Of a stretch of DNA of 5,403 nt, positions 1 to 5,403 are shown in pieces; position 1 is the stretch's first letter, and each line of letters opens with the position of its first letter. Position numbers and translations under genes: made by a program. The notes under the pieces are model-generated. The model was not told the DNA's origin. It was given only the letters and a program-made list of their open reading frames with translations, and did no database searches. Origin of the DNA: an uncultured Enterococcus sp. (GTDB taxonomy: Bacteria; Bacillota; Bacilli; Lactobacillales; Enterococcaceae); the NCBI GenBank assembly GCA_946409145.1, contig CAMJVA010000115.1, positions 1-5,403 on the forward strand, read 5' to 3'.

Positions 1-2555
1 AGTAAAATATTATCTGCTGTAAGGCGATAATCAGAAATTTCCACTACTTTTTCTTTTTCCTGATAATTATTCTTCAACTCTAGTTCAGGAAACAAGGACA
101 CTTCTTCTACTTGTTTTTCTGGGATAAGAGATATTTTTTCTTTTTCAACACTCTTTTTTTCTGGTAGAGAATTCTTTTTTAAAGAATTTTTTTCTTCCTT
201 GTTTTCTTCGTTATAATTTTCTGAAGTTTCTTTTACCAGATTTAGCATTTGGTGTTCTTCAAAATATTCTAGAAGTAGTCGTTTATCTTGAGGAATTTCT
301 TCTGCTTGTAGTTTTTCTACTAAGGTGGTATTTCTCGTGGCGGATAAATTATTGACACAATTTAAAAAGGCTGATTGTTCGCCTAGTAAAATTAATAAAT
401 TTTTACTTCTCGTTACTGCTGTGTACAAAAGATTTCGTTGGAGCATTCTAGAATATTGGTGAACCATGGGTAAAATCACCATTTCAAATTCGCTTCCTTG
501 AGACTTATGAATGGAGCAACAATAAGATAAAGTAATTTTATGCCACTCATTTCTTTTATAAGTGACTTCTCCTCCATCAAATTCAATGACCAATTCGTCC
601 ATTTTATCTTCCGCATCTTTTGCATAAGTCAGACCTACAATAATGCCCATATCTCCATTAAACACATTTAGTTCTGGATCATTGACTAATTGTAACACCT
701 TGTCTCCAATGCGATAGACCCCGTCCATAAATTGAACTTCTTTTTTTGTTTTATGAGGATTGCCATTAAAAATTTCTTGGAGCATTTTATTTAAGGCATT
801 AATTCCTGCCGGACCTTTATACATAGGCGCTAGCACTTGAATATCTTGGGGGGAAAAATTCTTTCGTTTGGCACTTTCAGCAATTTGAGAAATTAAATGT
901 TCCATATGATAAGCATCCCCTGGAATAAAAGAACGGTCTTTTTGCTTTTTAGCAAAATCTTCAGGTAAATAACCTTCTTTTATGGCATGGGCTAAAGGAA
1001 TAATCGAGGAACCGTCTTCTTGGCGATAAATTTCGGTGAGCTCTGCTTGGGGAATTTTGTCAACTGCTAATAAATCGTGTAACACTTGTCCAGGCCCCAC
1101 TGAAGGTAATTGATCTTTGTCTCCTACAAAAATTACTTGCATATTCATGGGAATTGTTTTTAACAATGTATTAGCTAACCAAGTATCTACCATGGACATT
1201 TCGTCGATAATTAATAAGCCACCTTCTAATTCTTTAGCAGAAGATTGGGGAAATTTTTCTCTTCCTGTAAGACCTAACAAGCGGTGAATGGTTCCTGAAG
1301 GCAAACCAGTGGCTTCATTTAGCCGCTTGGCTGCTCTTCCTGTAGGAGCGCCTAATAAAATAGGAAAAATTTTATCTTGATAATCTTTTAAATCTAAAGA
1401 AAGACCGTTGAGTTCTGCAAACATGGTAACAATTCCTTGAACAATGGTTGTTTTTCCTGTTCCAGGACCTCCTGTTAACACAAAAAGGGGTGAAGCAATG
1501 GCTTTTAAAATCGCTGCTTTTTGTGAAGGACCATAGTGAATATGTAACAGGTTCTCCGTGGCTTTAAAGGCTTTTTCTAACTCTTTTTTAGGATAATGAA
1601 TGGCTTTTTTTCTAAGGAGCAAACGTTCAATAGAAGAAACAATTCCCCATTCAGCAAAATATAAAGAATTAGGAAAAAGACGAGTGCCTTCTTGTTGTAC
1701 TTTCCCCATTTCCACTAAAGAAATCATTTCATTAGCTACTTTATCTAAAGACATTTCTACCGGACGACTTTTTTCTAACACTTCTACAGCTGCCACTAAA
1801 AGTTCTTTAGCTTCTAAGTAAGTGTCCCCTGATTGGTTCGTGTGATTTTCTAGGGCAAATAAAATGGCTGCTTGTAATCTTTTTGGACTATCAGCTGTAA
1901 TTTCTAAGCGCTCAGCTAAATTATCCGCTCGACTAAATCCAATCCCTTCAACCTCTTCAATGAGTTGGTAAGGATTTTCCTTAACAATCTCTAAAGCTTC
2001 TTCTTCATACACATGATAAATAGCAAAAGCCAGTTGCGTTCCAAAACCTAGTTCAGTTAAACCTAAAATCACTCGCTCCATGCCTAAGTTTTCTCTTAAG
2101 GTATGAATGAGCATTTCTTGTTTTCCTTTAGTTAAACTAGGAATCTCTCGTAATTTTTCAGGATGAGCTAAAATTTTTTCTAAAGTATTGGACCCAAAAA
2201 GCGAGACAATTTTTTCGGCGGTAATTTTTCCAATTCCAGGAAATTTATCAGATGATAAATAATTAACCATACCTTGAGCAGTTGTCGGTTGATCTTTTTG
2301 ATAAGTTTCTGCTTTAAATTGCAAACCGTATCGAGGATGAGTCACGGTTTCTCCGTGAAATTCATAGTCCTCTCCTTCTTGCAGTTGGCCAAAATTTCCC
2401 GTAATAACAATTTCTGGTTCAGGTAACGTTAAGTCTGTTTCTTTTACTTTCACTAGTACCACTTTGTAAAAATTACTGGGATTTTGAAAAAAAATCGCTG
2501 CTACTTGTCCTTTAACCACATGATGTTCCTTAAATAAGTTCATCTCCTGAGGCAT
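1..2555 (-). CDS. recD2: RecD2-type ATP-dependent DNA helicase (RecD-like, no RecBC partners), 3' end cut by window
   Basis: Superfamily 1B 5'-3' DNA helicase of the stand-alone RecD2/YrrC type, which in Firmicutes acts in replication-fork maintenance and repair rather than in a RecBCD complex. I translated 851 residues. An N-terminal OB-like region (about 12-85) precedes helix-hairpin-helix segments (FPGIGK near 105-110, VEGIGF near 202-207). Helicase motifs follow: Walker A GGPGTGKTT (362-370), PTGRAAKR (404-411), Walker B IIDE (449-452), VGDKDQLPSVGPGQ (477-490), YRQ (510-512), HKSQGSE (683-689) and TAVTR (712-716). A Lys/Glu-rich tail begins near 770. Judged by family length, perhaps 10-30 residues are missing past the edge. 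Start: ATG at 2555 has GAAAGGGG nine bases upstream and overlaps the phosphatase gene by 26 bases. ATG at 2543 or GTG at 2519 (AAGGA seven bases upstream) are alternatives. Last gene seen of the trmL operon. Family identity is very sure; the start is less so. Confidence 0.95.
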   Translation of the reverse strand, partial: MPQEMNLFKEHHVVKGQVAAIFFQNPSNFYKVVLVKVKETDLTLPEPEIVITGNFGQLQEGEDYEFHGETVTHPRYGLQFKAETYQKDQPTTAQGMVNYLSSDKFPGIGKITAEKIVSLFGSNTLEKILAHPEKLREIPSLTKGKQEMLIHTLRENLGMERVILGLTELGFGTQLAFAIYHVYEEEALEIVKENPYQLIEEVEGIGFSRADNLAERLEITADSPKRLQAAILFALENHTNQSGDTYLEAKELLVAAVEVLEKSRPVEMSLDKVANEMISLVEMGKVQQEGTRLFPNSLYFAEWGIVSSIERLLLRKKAIHYPKKELEKAFKATENLLHIHYGPSQKAAILKAIASPLFVLTGGPGTGKTTIVQGIVTMFAELNGLSLDLKDYQDKIFPILLGAPTGRAAKRLNEATGLPSGTIHRLLGLTGREKFPQSSAKELEGGLLIIDEMSMVDTWLANTLLKTIPMNMQVIFVGDKDQLPSVGPGQVLHDLLAVDKIPQAELTEIYRQEDGSSIIPLAHAIKEGYLPEDFAKKQKDRSFIPGDAYHMEHLISQIAESAKRKNFSPQDIQVLAPMYKGPAGINALNKMLQEIFNGNPHKTKKEVQFMDGVYRIGDKVLQLVNDPELNVFNGDMGIIVGLTYAKDAEDKMDELVIEFDGGEVTYKRNEWHKITLSYCCSIHKSQGSEFEMVILPMVHQYSRMLQRNLLYTAVTRSKNLLILLGEQSAFLNCVNNLSATRNTTLVEKLQAEEIPQDKRLLLEYFEEHQMLNLVKETSENYNEENKEEKNSLKKNSLPEKKSVEKEKISLIPEKQVEEVSLFPELELKNNYQEKEKVVEISDYRLTADNIL

Positions 2556-3195
2556 TTTCCATGTCCCCTTTCAAAAAACTGACATCGTTATACACCTTTA
2601 AGTTAAAGGGTAGTTGTCCTGTTTTTGTTTCTAAAATGGTTAAACTATTATTGTTCAACCCTCCCATTTTCCGAAGATCAGACAGCGATTTTCCTGCTAA
2701 ATGTTGAATTCCAGCAGTGAGAGAAGCCCCGTGTCCCACAAATAAAATCGGTTGATCATTTTCTCTTTCGTTTAAGGCTTGGAAAATTATTTTTTCCATT
2801 CGCAAAAGCACTTCAGGAAAAGTTTCCCCTAAAAAAGCTTTTGGGTTATAAAGATCTGGATGACGTCTTAAGGCATTAAGTTCTTGGGGATATTTTTCTT
2901 GCATTTCCGCAATTTTTTCCCCTTCTAATTTTCCTAAGCCCATTTCTTTTAAATCAGCAGTGGTAATAATTTCAGTGGGTTTATTTAACTGATCATTAAT
3001 TAGTTCAGCAGTTCTTAAAGCTCTTTTTTGTGGGGAAGCGTAAATTTTTTGAAAAGGCACATTTTCAATGGCTTTTCCTAAAAGAGCAATTTCTTTTAAA
3101 CTGTGATCAAGTAAAGGAGAGTCTCCAGAAGCTCCTTGGAAGCGTAATTCTTTATTCCATTGGGTTCTTCCATGGCGTGTAAAATATAAATCCAT
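2530..3195 (-). CDS. Histidine phosphatase superfamily protein (GpmB-like, phosphoglycerate mutase fold)
   Basis: A 221-residue branch-1 histidine phosphatase, cytosolic with no signal peptide or membrane segment. The catalytic core is complete: RHG at 7-9 with H8 as the phospho-accepting histidine, SPQKRALRTA (54-63) carrying the phosphate-binding arginine R58, E84 in KEMGLGKLEG as probable proton donor, and the second histidine H155 in VGHG. Length and layout fit proteins annotated GpmB, PhoE or 'phosphoglycerate mutase family'. Most such Firmicute proteins act as phosphatases with unassigned substrate, so I do not claim mutase activity or give a symbol. ATG start with AAGGAG seven bases upstream; that site overlaps the TAA stop of trmL, 11 bases before this gene. 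Its 3' end overlaps the recD2 start. Neighbours do not reveal the substrate; alpha-ribazole or other small phosphate esters are possible. Confidence 0.93.
   Translation of the reverse strand: MDLYFTRHGRTQWNKELRFQGASGDSPLLDHSLKEIALLGKAIENVPFQKIYASPQKRALRTAELINDQLNKPTEIITTADLKEMGLGKLEGEKIAEMQEKYPQELNALRRHPDLYNPKAFLGETFPEVLLRMEKIIFQALNERENDQPILFVGHGASLTAGIQHLAGKSLSDLRKMGGLNNNSLTILETKTGQLPFNLKVYNDVSFLKGDMENASGDELI
2565..2572 (-). promoter_or_regulatory. Ribosome binding site favouring the recD2 start at 2555
   Basis: The minus strand reads GAAAGGGG, which pairs with the 16S 3' end along eight bases if one G-U wobble is allowed. It sits nine bases before the ATG at 2555. For the next ATG (2543) the only purine run, AGGAG, abuts the start codon and leaves no spacer. 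The GTG at 2519 has AAGGA at a good distance, so internal initiation there cannot be excluded. The site lies inside the end of the phosphatase gene, as expected for a translationally coupled pair. Confidence 0.55.
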
Positions 3196-3206
3196 TTTTT
3201 TACTCC

Positions 3207-3719
3207 TTAATCAAGTTTATCGTGTTCATAGTGGTGCGTTGCTTCAAGTCCGGGGAAATTTTGTTGGCGTAAAGCTTCATAAACCACCATGGCTACTGTA
3301 TTAGATAAATTTAAAGAACGAACGTGAGTATCATTCATGGGAATACGCAAACATTTTTCTTCATTTTCCCGCATAAATTCTTCAGGGAGACCCGTGGTTT
3401 CTTTGCCAAAAAGGAAGAATTGTTCTTTTTCTTCAGTTAAAGCTAAATTTTCCTCACTATAAACTTTGTGGGAGAATTTAGAAATTAAAAATAATTTTCG
3501 GCCATTTAAATATTCTAAAAAACTTGGTAAATCTTTGTGATAAGTAATATCCACAGCATCCCAATAATCTAGCCCGGCTCTTTTTAAATGTTTATCATCT
3601 GTAGAAAAGCCTAAAGGTTCAATTAAATGTAAAGGACTGTTGGTCGCAGCGCAGGTTCTAGCAATATTTCCTGTATTGGCTGGAATTAATGGTTCAAATA
3701 AAACAATATGGTTGGTCAC
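3207..3719 (-). CDS. trmL: tRNA (cytidine/uridine-34 2'-O)-methyltransferase TrmL (SPOUT family, formerly CspR/YibK)
   Basis: A SAM-dependent SPOUT methyltransferase that by family knowledge 2'-O-methylates the wobble nucleoside of certain leucine tRNAs, helping decoding. The 170-residue protein shows the family marks in order: NTGNIARTC (15-23), FGKETTGLP (104-112) in the knotted SAM-binding region, RIPM (125-128), and RSLNLSNTVAMVVYEALRQ (134-152), which closes the trefoil knot. Length matches the compact single-domain TrmL type, which works as a homodimer without the extra RNA-binding domain of TrmH. The start codon is GTG at 3719, with AAAGGAG eight bases upstream; no better ATG lies nearby. 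First gene of a probable operon with the phosphatase and recD2. It is preceded by a promoter and a strong terminator, so its expression may depend on terminator read-through. C-terminal residues after about 155 (His/Glu-rich) look like a short variable tail. Confidence 0.95.
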   Translation of the reverse strand: MTNHIVLFEPLIPANTGNIARTCAATNSPLHLIEPLGFSTDDKHLKRAGLDYWDAVDITYHKDLPSFLEYLNGRKLFLISKFSHKVYSEENLALTEEKEQFFLFGKETTGLPEEFMRENEEKCLRIPMNDTHVRSLNLSNTVAMVVYEALRQQNFPGLEATHHYEHDKLD

Positions 3720-3779
3720 AATACTATCTCCTTTTAAAATAACAATATTTAGTTTAATCTTTTTCTTTGAAAAAACCTG

Positions 3780-3824
3780 AAAAAAAAACGTAGTAACTCG
3801 GTGTCATCACGGCGAGTTTCTACG
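3780..3824 (-). terminator. Strong intrinsic terminator between promoter and trmL
   Basis: The minus strand carries a 12-position stem, CGTAGAAACTCG pairing with CGAGTTACTACG with a single A-A mismatch. The apical part contains a further GTG/CAC pairing around ATGA. Nine Ts follow directly (3780-3788). The T run is only on this side, so it acts on minus-strand transcripts: those from the promoter at 3899-3927 and any read-through from rlmA. It lies about 60 bases ahead of the trmL start codon. Confidence 0.8.
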
Positions 3825-3892
3825 TTAGTGAAAGATTTTTCACTAACTTTTATCAGAACAGGAACCTGATAAAAATCAACGAAAAATGCTAT
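3780..3892 (-). ncRNA. Structured leader or small RNA upstream of trmL (three adjacent hairpins, candidate attenuator)
   Basis: From the predicted transcription start near 3892, minus-strand RNA would fold into three helices with almost no bases between them. Hairpin 1 (3848-3874) has a perfect 9-bp stem, TTTTATCAG with CTGATAAAA, and a 9-base loop. Hairpin 2 (3824-3847) has a perfect 10-bp stem, GTTAGTGAAA with TTTCACTAAC, and a 4-base loop. Hairpin 3 (3789-3824) is the terminator stem. The transcript would be about 110 nt. The gene-free stretch around it runs 3720-3961; the 60 bases between terminator and trmL hold the trmL ribosome binding site and AT-rich sequence without a convincing second promoter. 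I found no T-box sequence and no match to a riboswitch consensus I know. Whether it is a trmL-operon attenuator or an independent sRNA is open; I saw no obvious antiterminator pairing. Confidence 0.5.
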
Positions 3893-3898
3893 ACGAGT

Positions 3899-3927
3899 AA
3901 TATATCATCACCAAGTAACTTTTGCAA
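3899..3927 (-). promoter_or_regulatory. Sigma-A-type promoter for the trmL leader
   Basis: On the minus strand TTGCAA (3922-3927, four of six consensus matches) is followed by exactly 17 bases and then TATATT (3899-3904, five of six). TGA precedes the -10 box and gives an extended -10. The predicted start is near 3892, just ahead of the three hairpins. The promoter lies in the rlmA-trmL gap, so the trmL operon can be transcribed independently of rlmA. Confidence 0.65.
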
Positions 3928-3961
3928 GAGTTCTCATTTAAATTTTTTCAATGAAAGCCTT

Positions 3962-4810
3962 TTATAACTGACATTTTACTAAAGTAACATCCACCGTAAT
4001 TTCAGAAAACGGTTTTTCATATAACGCTGCCGTTTTTTCCGGAGATGCACTCCAAGAAAATGGAGTCATTTTCACTAAGTCAGGAAAGAAAAATTGACCC
4101 ACAGGAAGAGAATATTCCAAATGTTTTTCTTCTAAAACAGTCACTTCTTCGTGTAATTTTTTTAAAACAGGTTCATTGGAATAACTGCTCTTTTTTCCTT
4201 CATATAAACTTTGGCGAATTTCTTTTAAATAATTTTCTCCTGGAATCACTTTTAACAAAGTTCCTTTTTTTTGCAAGACCCGTTTGAATTCTTTGTAATT
4301 AGAGGGAGAGAAGATATTTAAAATCGTGCCGATACTTTCATTTTGAAAAGGTAAATTCGTTAAATCTGCATTACAGTAAAAATAATTTTTCTCTCGTATG
4401 TCTTGTTGACTGGCGAGATTAATTCCTTCTTTACTAATATCAAAACCAATTTTCACTTTTGCTTCAGGTAACAGATCCCCTATTTTTTTCAAAAAGCTCC
4501 CCTCACCACAGCCAACATCTAAAATAGCCCCTGGCTCATTACACCACTGCACTAATTCTTTAATCAGAGGTTCATACAACTGATTTAAAATGACATTTTT
4601 TCGGTGTTGAAACATTTCTTCTGTGTATTCAGTGGGAATTTTTTTATCTAAAAAATAAACCGTTCCTTTTTTACTAATTTCAAAAGAATGCCCAGACTGA
4701 CACACTAATTGATTATCTTTAATGGTAAAATCTTTCTGACATTTTGGACAAGCAAATAGCGGAAGGTTTTCTGTCAAAAACTTTTTAGCATTTTCTTTTT
4801 TACTTAACAA
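3962..4810 (-). CDS. rlmA: 23S rRNA (guanine-N1)-methyltransferase, RlmA family
   Basis: SAM-dependent enzyme that methylates N1 of a guanine in hairpin 35 of 23S rRNA, at the wall of the peptide exit tunnel. Family members modify G745 (RlmAI, mostly Gram-negative) or G748 (RlmAII, Gram-positive); the latter affects tylosin and telithromycin binding. The 282-residue protein begins with a zinc finger, C21-x2-C24 and C37-x3-H41, then a Rossmann methyltransferase domain with motif I LDVGCGEGSFL (97-107), D124 in GFDIS at the end of strand 2, NIFSPSN (165-171) and the family signature MTPFSW (248-253). Length fits the family. The start is TTG at 4810. An in-frame TGA lies three codons upstream, so nothing longer is possible, and the next start would cut the leader helix. 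The ribosome binding site (AAAGGG, about 11 bases away, or a close AAGG) is mediocre, suggesting modest expression. Divergent from cutC. By lineage I infer the G748 type. Confidence 0.94.
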   Translation of the reverse strand: MLSKKENAKKFLTENLPLFACPKCQKDFTIKDNQLVCQSGHSFEISKKGTVYFLDKKIPTEYTEEMFQHRKNVILNQLYEPLIKELVQWCNEPGAILDVGCGEGSFLKKIGDLLPEAKVKIGFDISKEGINLASQQDIREKNYFYCNADLTNLPFQNESIGTILNIFSPSNYKEFKRVLQKKGTLLKVIPGENYLKEIRQSLYEGKKSSYSNEPVLKKLHEEVTVLEEKHLEYSLPVGQFFFPDLVKMTPFSWSASPEKTAALYEKPFSEITVDVTLVKCQL

Positions 4811-4870
4811 CGGCCTTCACACCCTTTCCATAACTTTTCTAAGTTTAACATATTTCCCTTTGAAAATCTG

Positions 4871-4879
4871 TGCTACAAT
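4871..4879 (+). promoter_or_regulatory. Extended -10 promoter for cutC
   Basis: TGCTACAAT gives a TGn-extended -10 box (TACAAT, five of six matches) about 35 bases before the cutC start codon. No -35 box lies at the usual 16-18 base spacing; TTAACA at 4845-4850 is a good -35 match but 23 bases away, so the extended -10 probably carries the promoter. The 103-base rlmA-cutC gap must also hold the rlmA promoter on the other strand, for which I see only a weak candidate (TGTTAAACT, minus strand, near 4844-4852). Confidence 0.5.
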
Positions 4880-4913
4880 ACTAAAAAATAGCAATGAAAA
4901 AGGAGTTAAAGTC

Positions 4914-5403
4914 ATGTTAAAAGAATTGTGTGTAGAAAATTTTACCTTAGTACCAAAAGGAATTAAAAACGGCGCTAATCGCCTAGAATTATGTGACAAT
5001 TTAGCTGTAGGGGGCACGACGGTTTCCATTGGTGTTTTAGAAGCCACTTTAGCTTACGCCCAAGAAGAAAATGTGTCCGTGTTTGCGATTATTAGACCTC
5101 GGGGAGGCAATTTTGTTTATAACGATACAGAATTAAAAATCATGGGAACAGATATTTTAGAATTTAAAAAAAGCGGTGTGGACGGTATTGTTTTAGGCTG
5201 CCTCACTGACCAACAAGAATTAGACAAAGACGCCTTAGAAGATTTATTAGAACTTTGTGAAGGATTAGAAGTGACTTTTCACATGGCTTTTGATCATATT
5301 AAAAAAGAAAAACAATTAGAAAGTCTCACTTGGCTTTTTGAACATGGGGTGACTCGCGTGTTAACTCATGGGGGACCTTTAGACACACCTATTGAAGAAA
5401 ATC
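4914..5403 (+). CDS. cutC: CutC family protein (TIM barrel, putative copper homeostasis), 3' end cut by window
   Basis: The first 163 residues of a CutC-family protein, usually about 200-250 residues long, so roughly a quarter to a third lies beyond the edge. Conserved blocks are visible: an early Cys6-x-Glu8-Asn9 segment, NRLELCDNLAVGGTTVS (22-38), IIRPRGGNFVYND (59-71), GVDGIVLGCL (88-97), TFHMAFD (121-127) and RVLTHGGP (148-155). These line the mouth of the predicted TIM barrel. No signal peptide; a cytosolic soluble protein. ATG start with AAAGGAG eight bases upstream. CutC was named for copper sensitivity of E. coli mutants and has been tied to copper handling in Enterococcus. The E. coli phenotype was later traced to the MicL small RNA overlapping the gene's end, so the biochemical role is unsettled. 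Nothing here suggests a copper operon. Confidence 0.94.
   Translation, partial: MLKELCVENFTLVPKGIKNGANRLELCDNLAVGGTTVSIGVLEATLAYAQEENVSVFAIIRPRGGNFVYNDTELKIMGTDILEFKKSGVDGIVLGCLTDQQELDKDALEDLLELCEGLEVTFHMAFDHIKKEKQLESLTWLFEHGVTRVLTHGGPLDTPIEEN

Noticed and set aside
1600..1821. Plus-strand open frame of 73 codons
   Set aside because: It lies wholly antisense to the well-conserved RecD2 coding region, has no credible ribosome binding site, and its product resembles nothing known to me.
3720..3780. A second promoter for trmL between the terminator and the start codon
   Set aside because: TAAACT and TATTGT are loose -10 matches, but no -35 box lies at a workable distance and the segment is simply AT-rich.
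3725..3812. Short minus-strand frame from an ATG in the terminator loop (19 codons), considered as a leader peptide
   Set aside because: No ribosome binding site precedes it. Its Phe-rich part merely translates the T run of the terminator, and it runs through the termination point.
3839..3875. Possible 8-codon TTG leader peptide over hairpin 1
   Set aside because: No Shine-Dalgarno sequence, and the codons show no run of one amino acid that would suggest ribosome-mediated attenuation.
3925..3961. Possible terminator just after rlmA (TTTCATT pairing with AATGAGA, minus strand)
   Set aside because: The stem is short and AT-rich, includes a G-U pair, and has no T run; the terminator at 3780-3824 is the first credible stop.
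4045..4287. Plus-strand open frame of 80 codons
   Set aside because: Antisense shadow of rlmA; hydrophobic but composition-driven, with no promoter or family signature.
4817..5047. Minus-strand open frame of 76 codons
   Set aside because: Antisense to the start of cutC and spanning the rlmA-cutC promoter gap; no family signature, and the cutC reading is unambiguous.

Overview
The window looks like AT-rich chromosomal DNA from a low-GC Gram-positive bacterium of the Lactobacillales, probably an Enterococcaceae-type organism (Enterococcus, Vagococcus or a relative). This rests on codon choice (TTA, GAA and AAA dominate), AAAGGAG-type ribosome binding sites, and protein sequences that resemble enterococcal RecD2, TrmL, RlmA and CutC from memory. 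No database search was possible, so the genus is not fixed. No insertion sequence, phage gene, CRISPR array, tRNA or rRNA was seen. This is housekeeping DNA rather than an accessory island.

Layout. Four genes lie on the minus strand and one on the plus strand. Reading the minus strand from right to left: rlmA (23S rRNA guanine-N1 methyltransferase, TTG start) ends at 3962. A 242-base gene-free stretch follows, then trmL (tRNA wobble 2'-O-methyltransferase, GTG start), a GpmB-like histidine phosphatase, and recD2 (a RecD-like helicase). recD2 runs off the left edge just short of its end. trmL, the phosphatase gene and recD2 are packed with an 11-base gap and then a 26-base overlap, so they look like one operon with translational coupling. 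cutC is divergent from rlmA, starts at 4914 and runs off the right edge.

The least ordinary part is 3720-3961. On the minus strand it holds a good sigma-A-type promoter (TTGCAA, 17 bases, TATATT with an extended TG). About 110 bases of leader follow, folding into three back-to-back hairpins, the last of which is a strong intrinsic terminator with nine Ts. All of this lies ahead of the trmL ribosome binding site, and no second convincing promoter lies between terminator and trmL. It therefore looks like either a transcription attenuator controlling the trmL-phosphatase-recD2 operon or a small RNA gene of about 110 nt. It matches no riboswitch or T-box class I can name.

Functionally the genes share upkeep of nucleic-acid machinery: rRNA methylation (RlmA), tRNA wobble methylation (TrmL) and replication-fork or repair helicase activity (RecD2). 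A phosphatase of unknown substrate sits among them. CutC is a TIM-barrel protein whose traditional copper role is debated.
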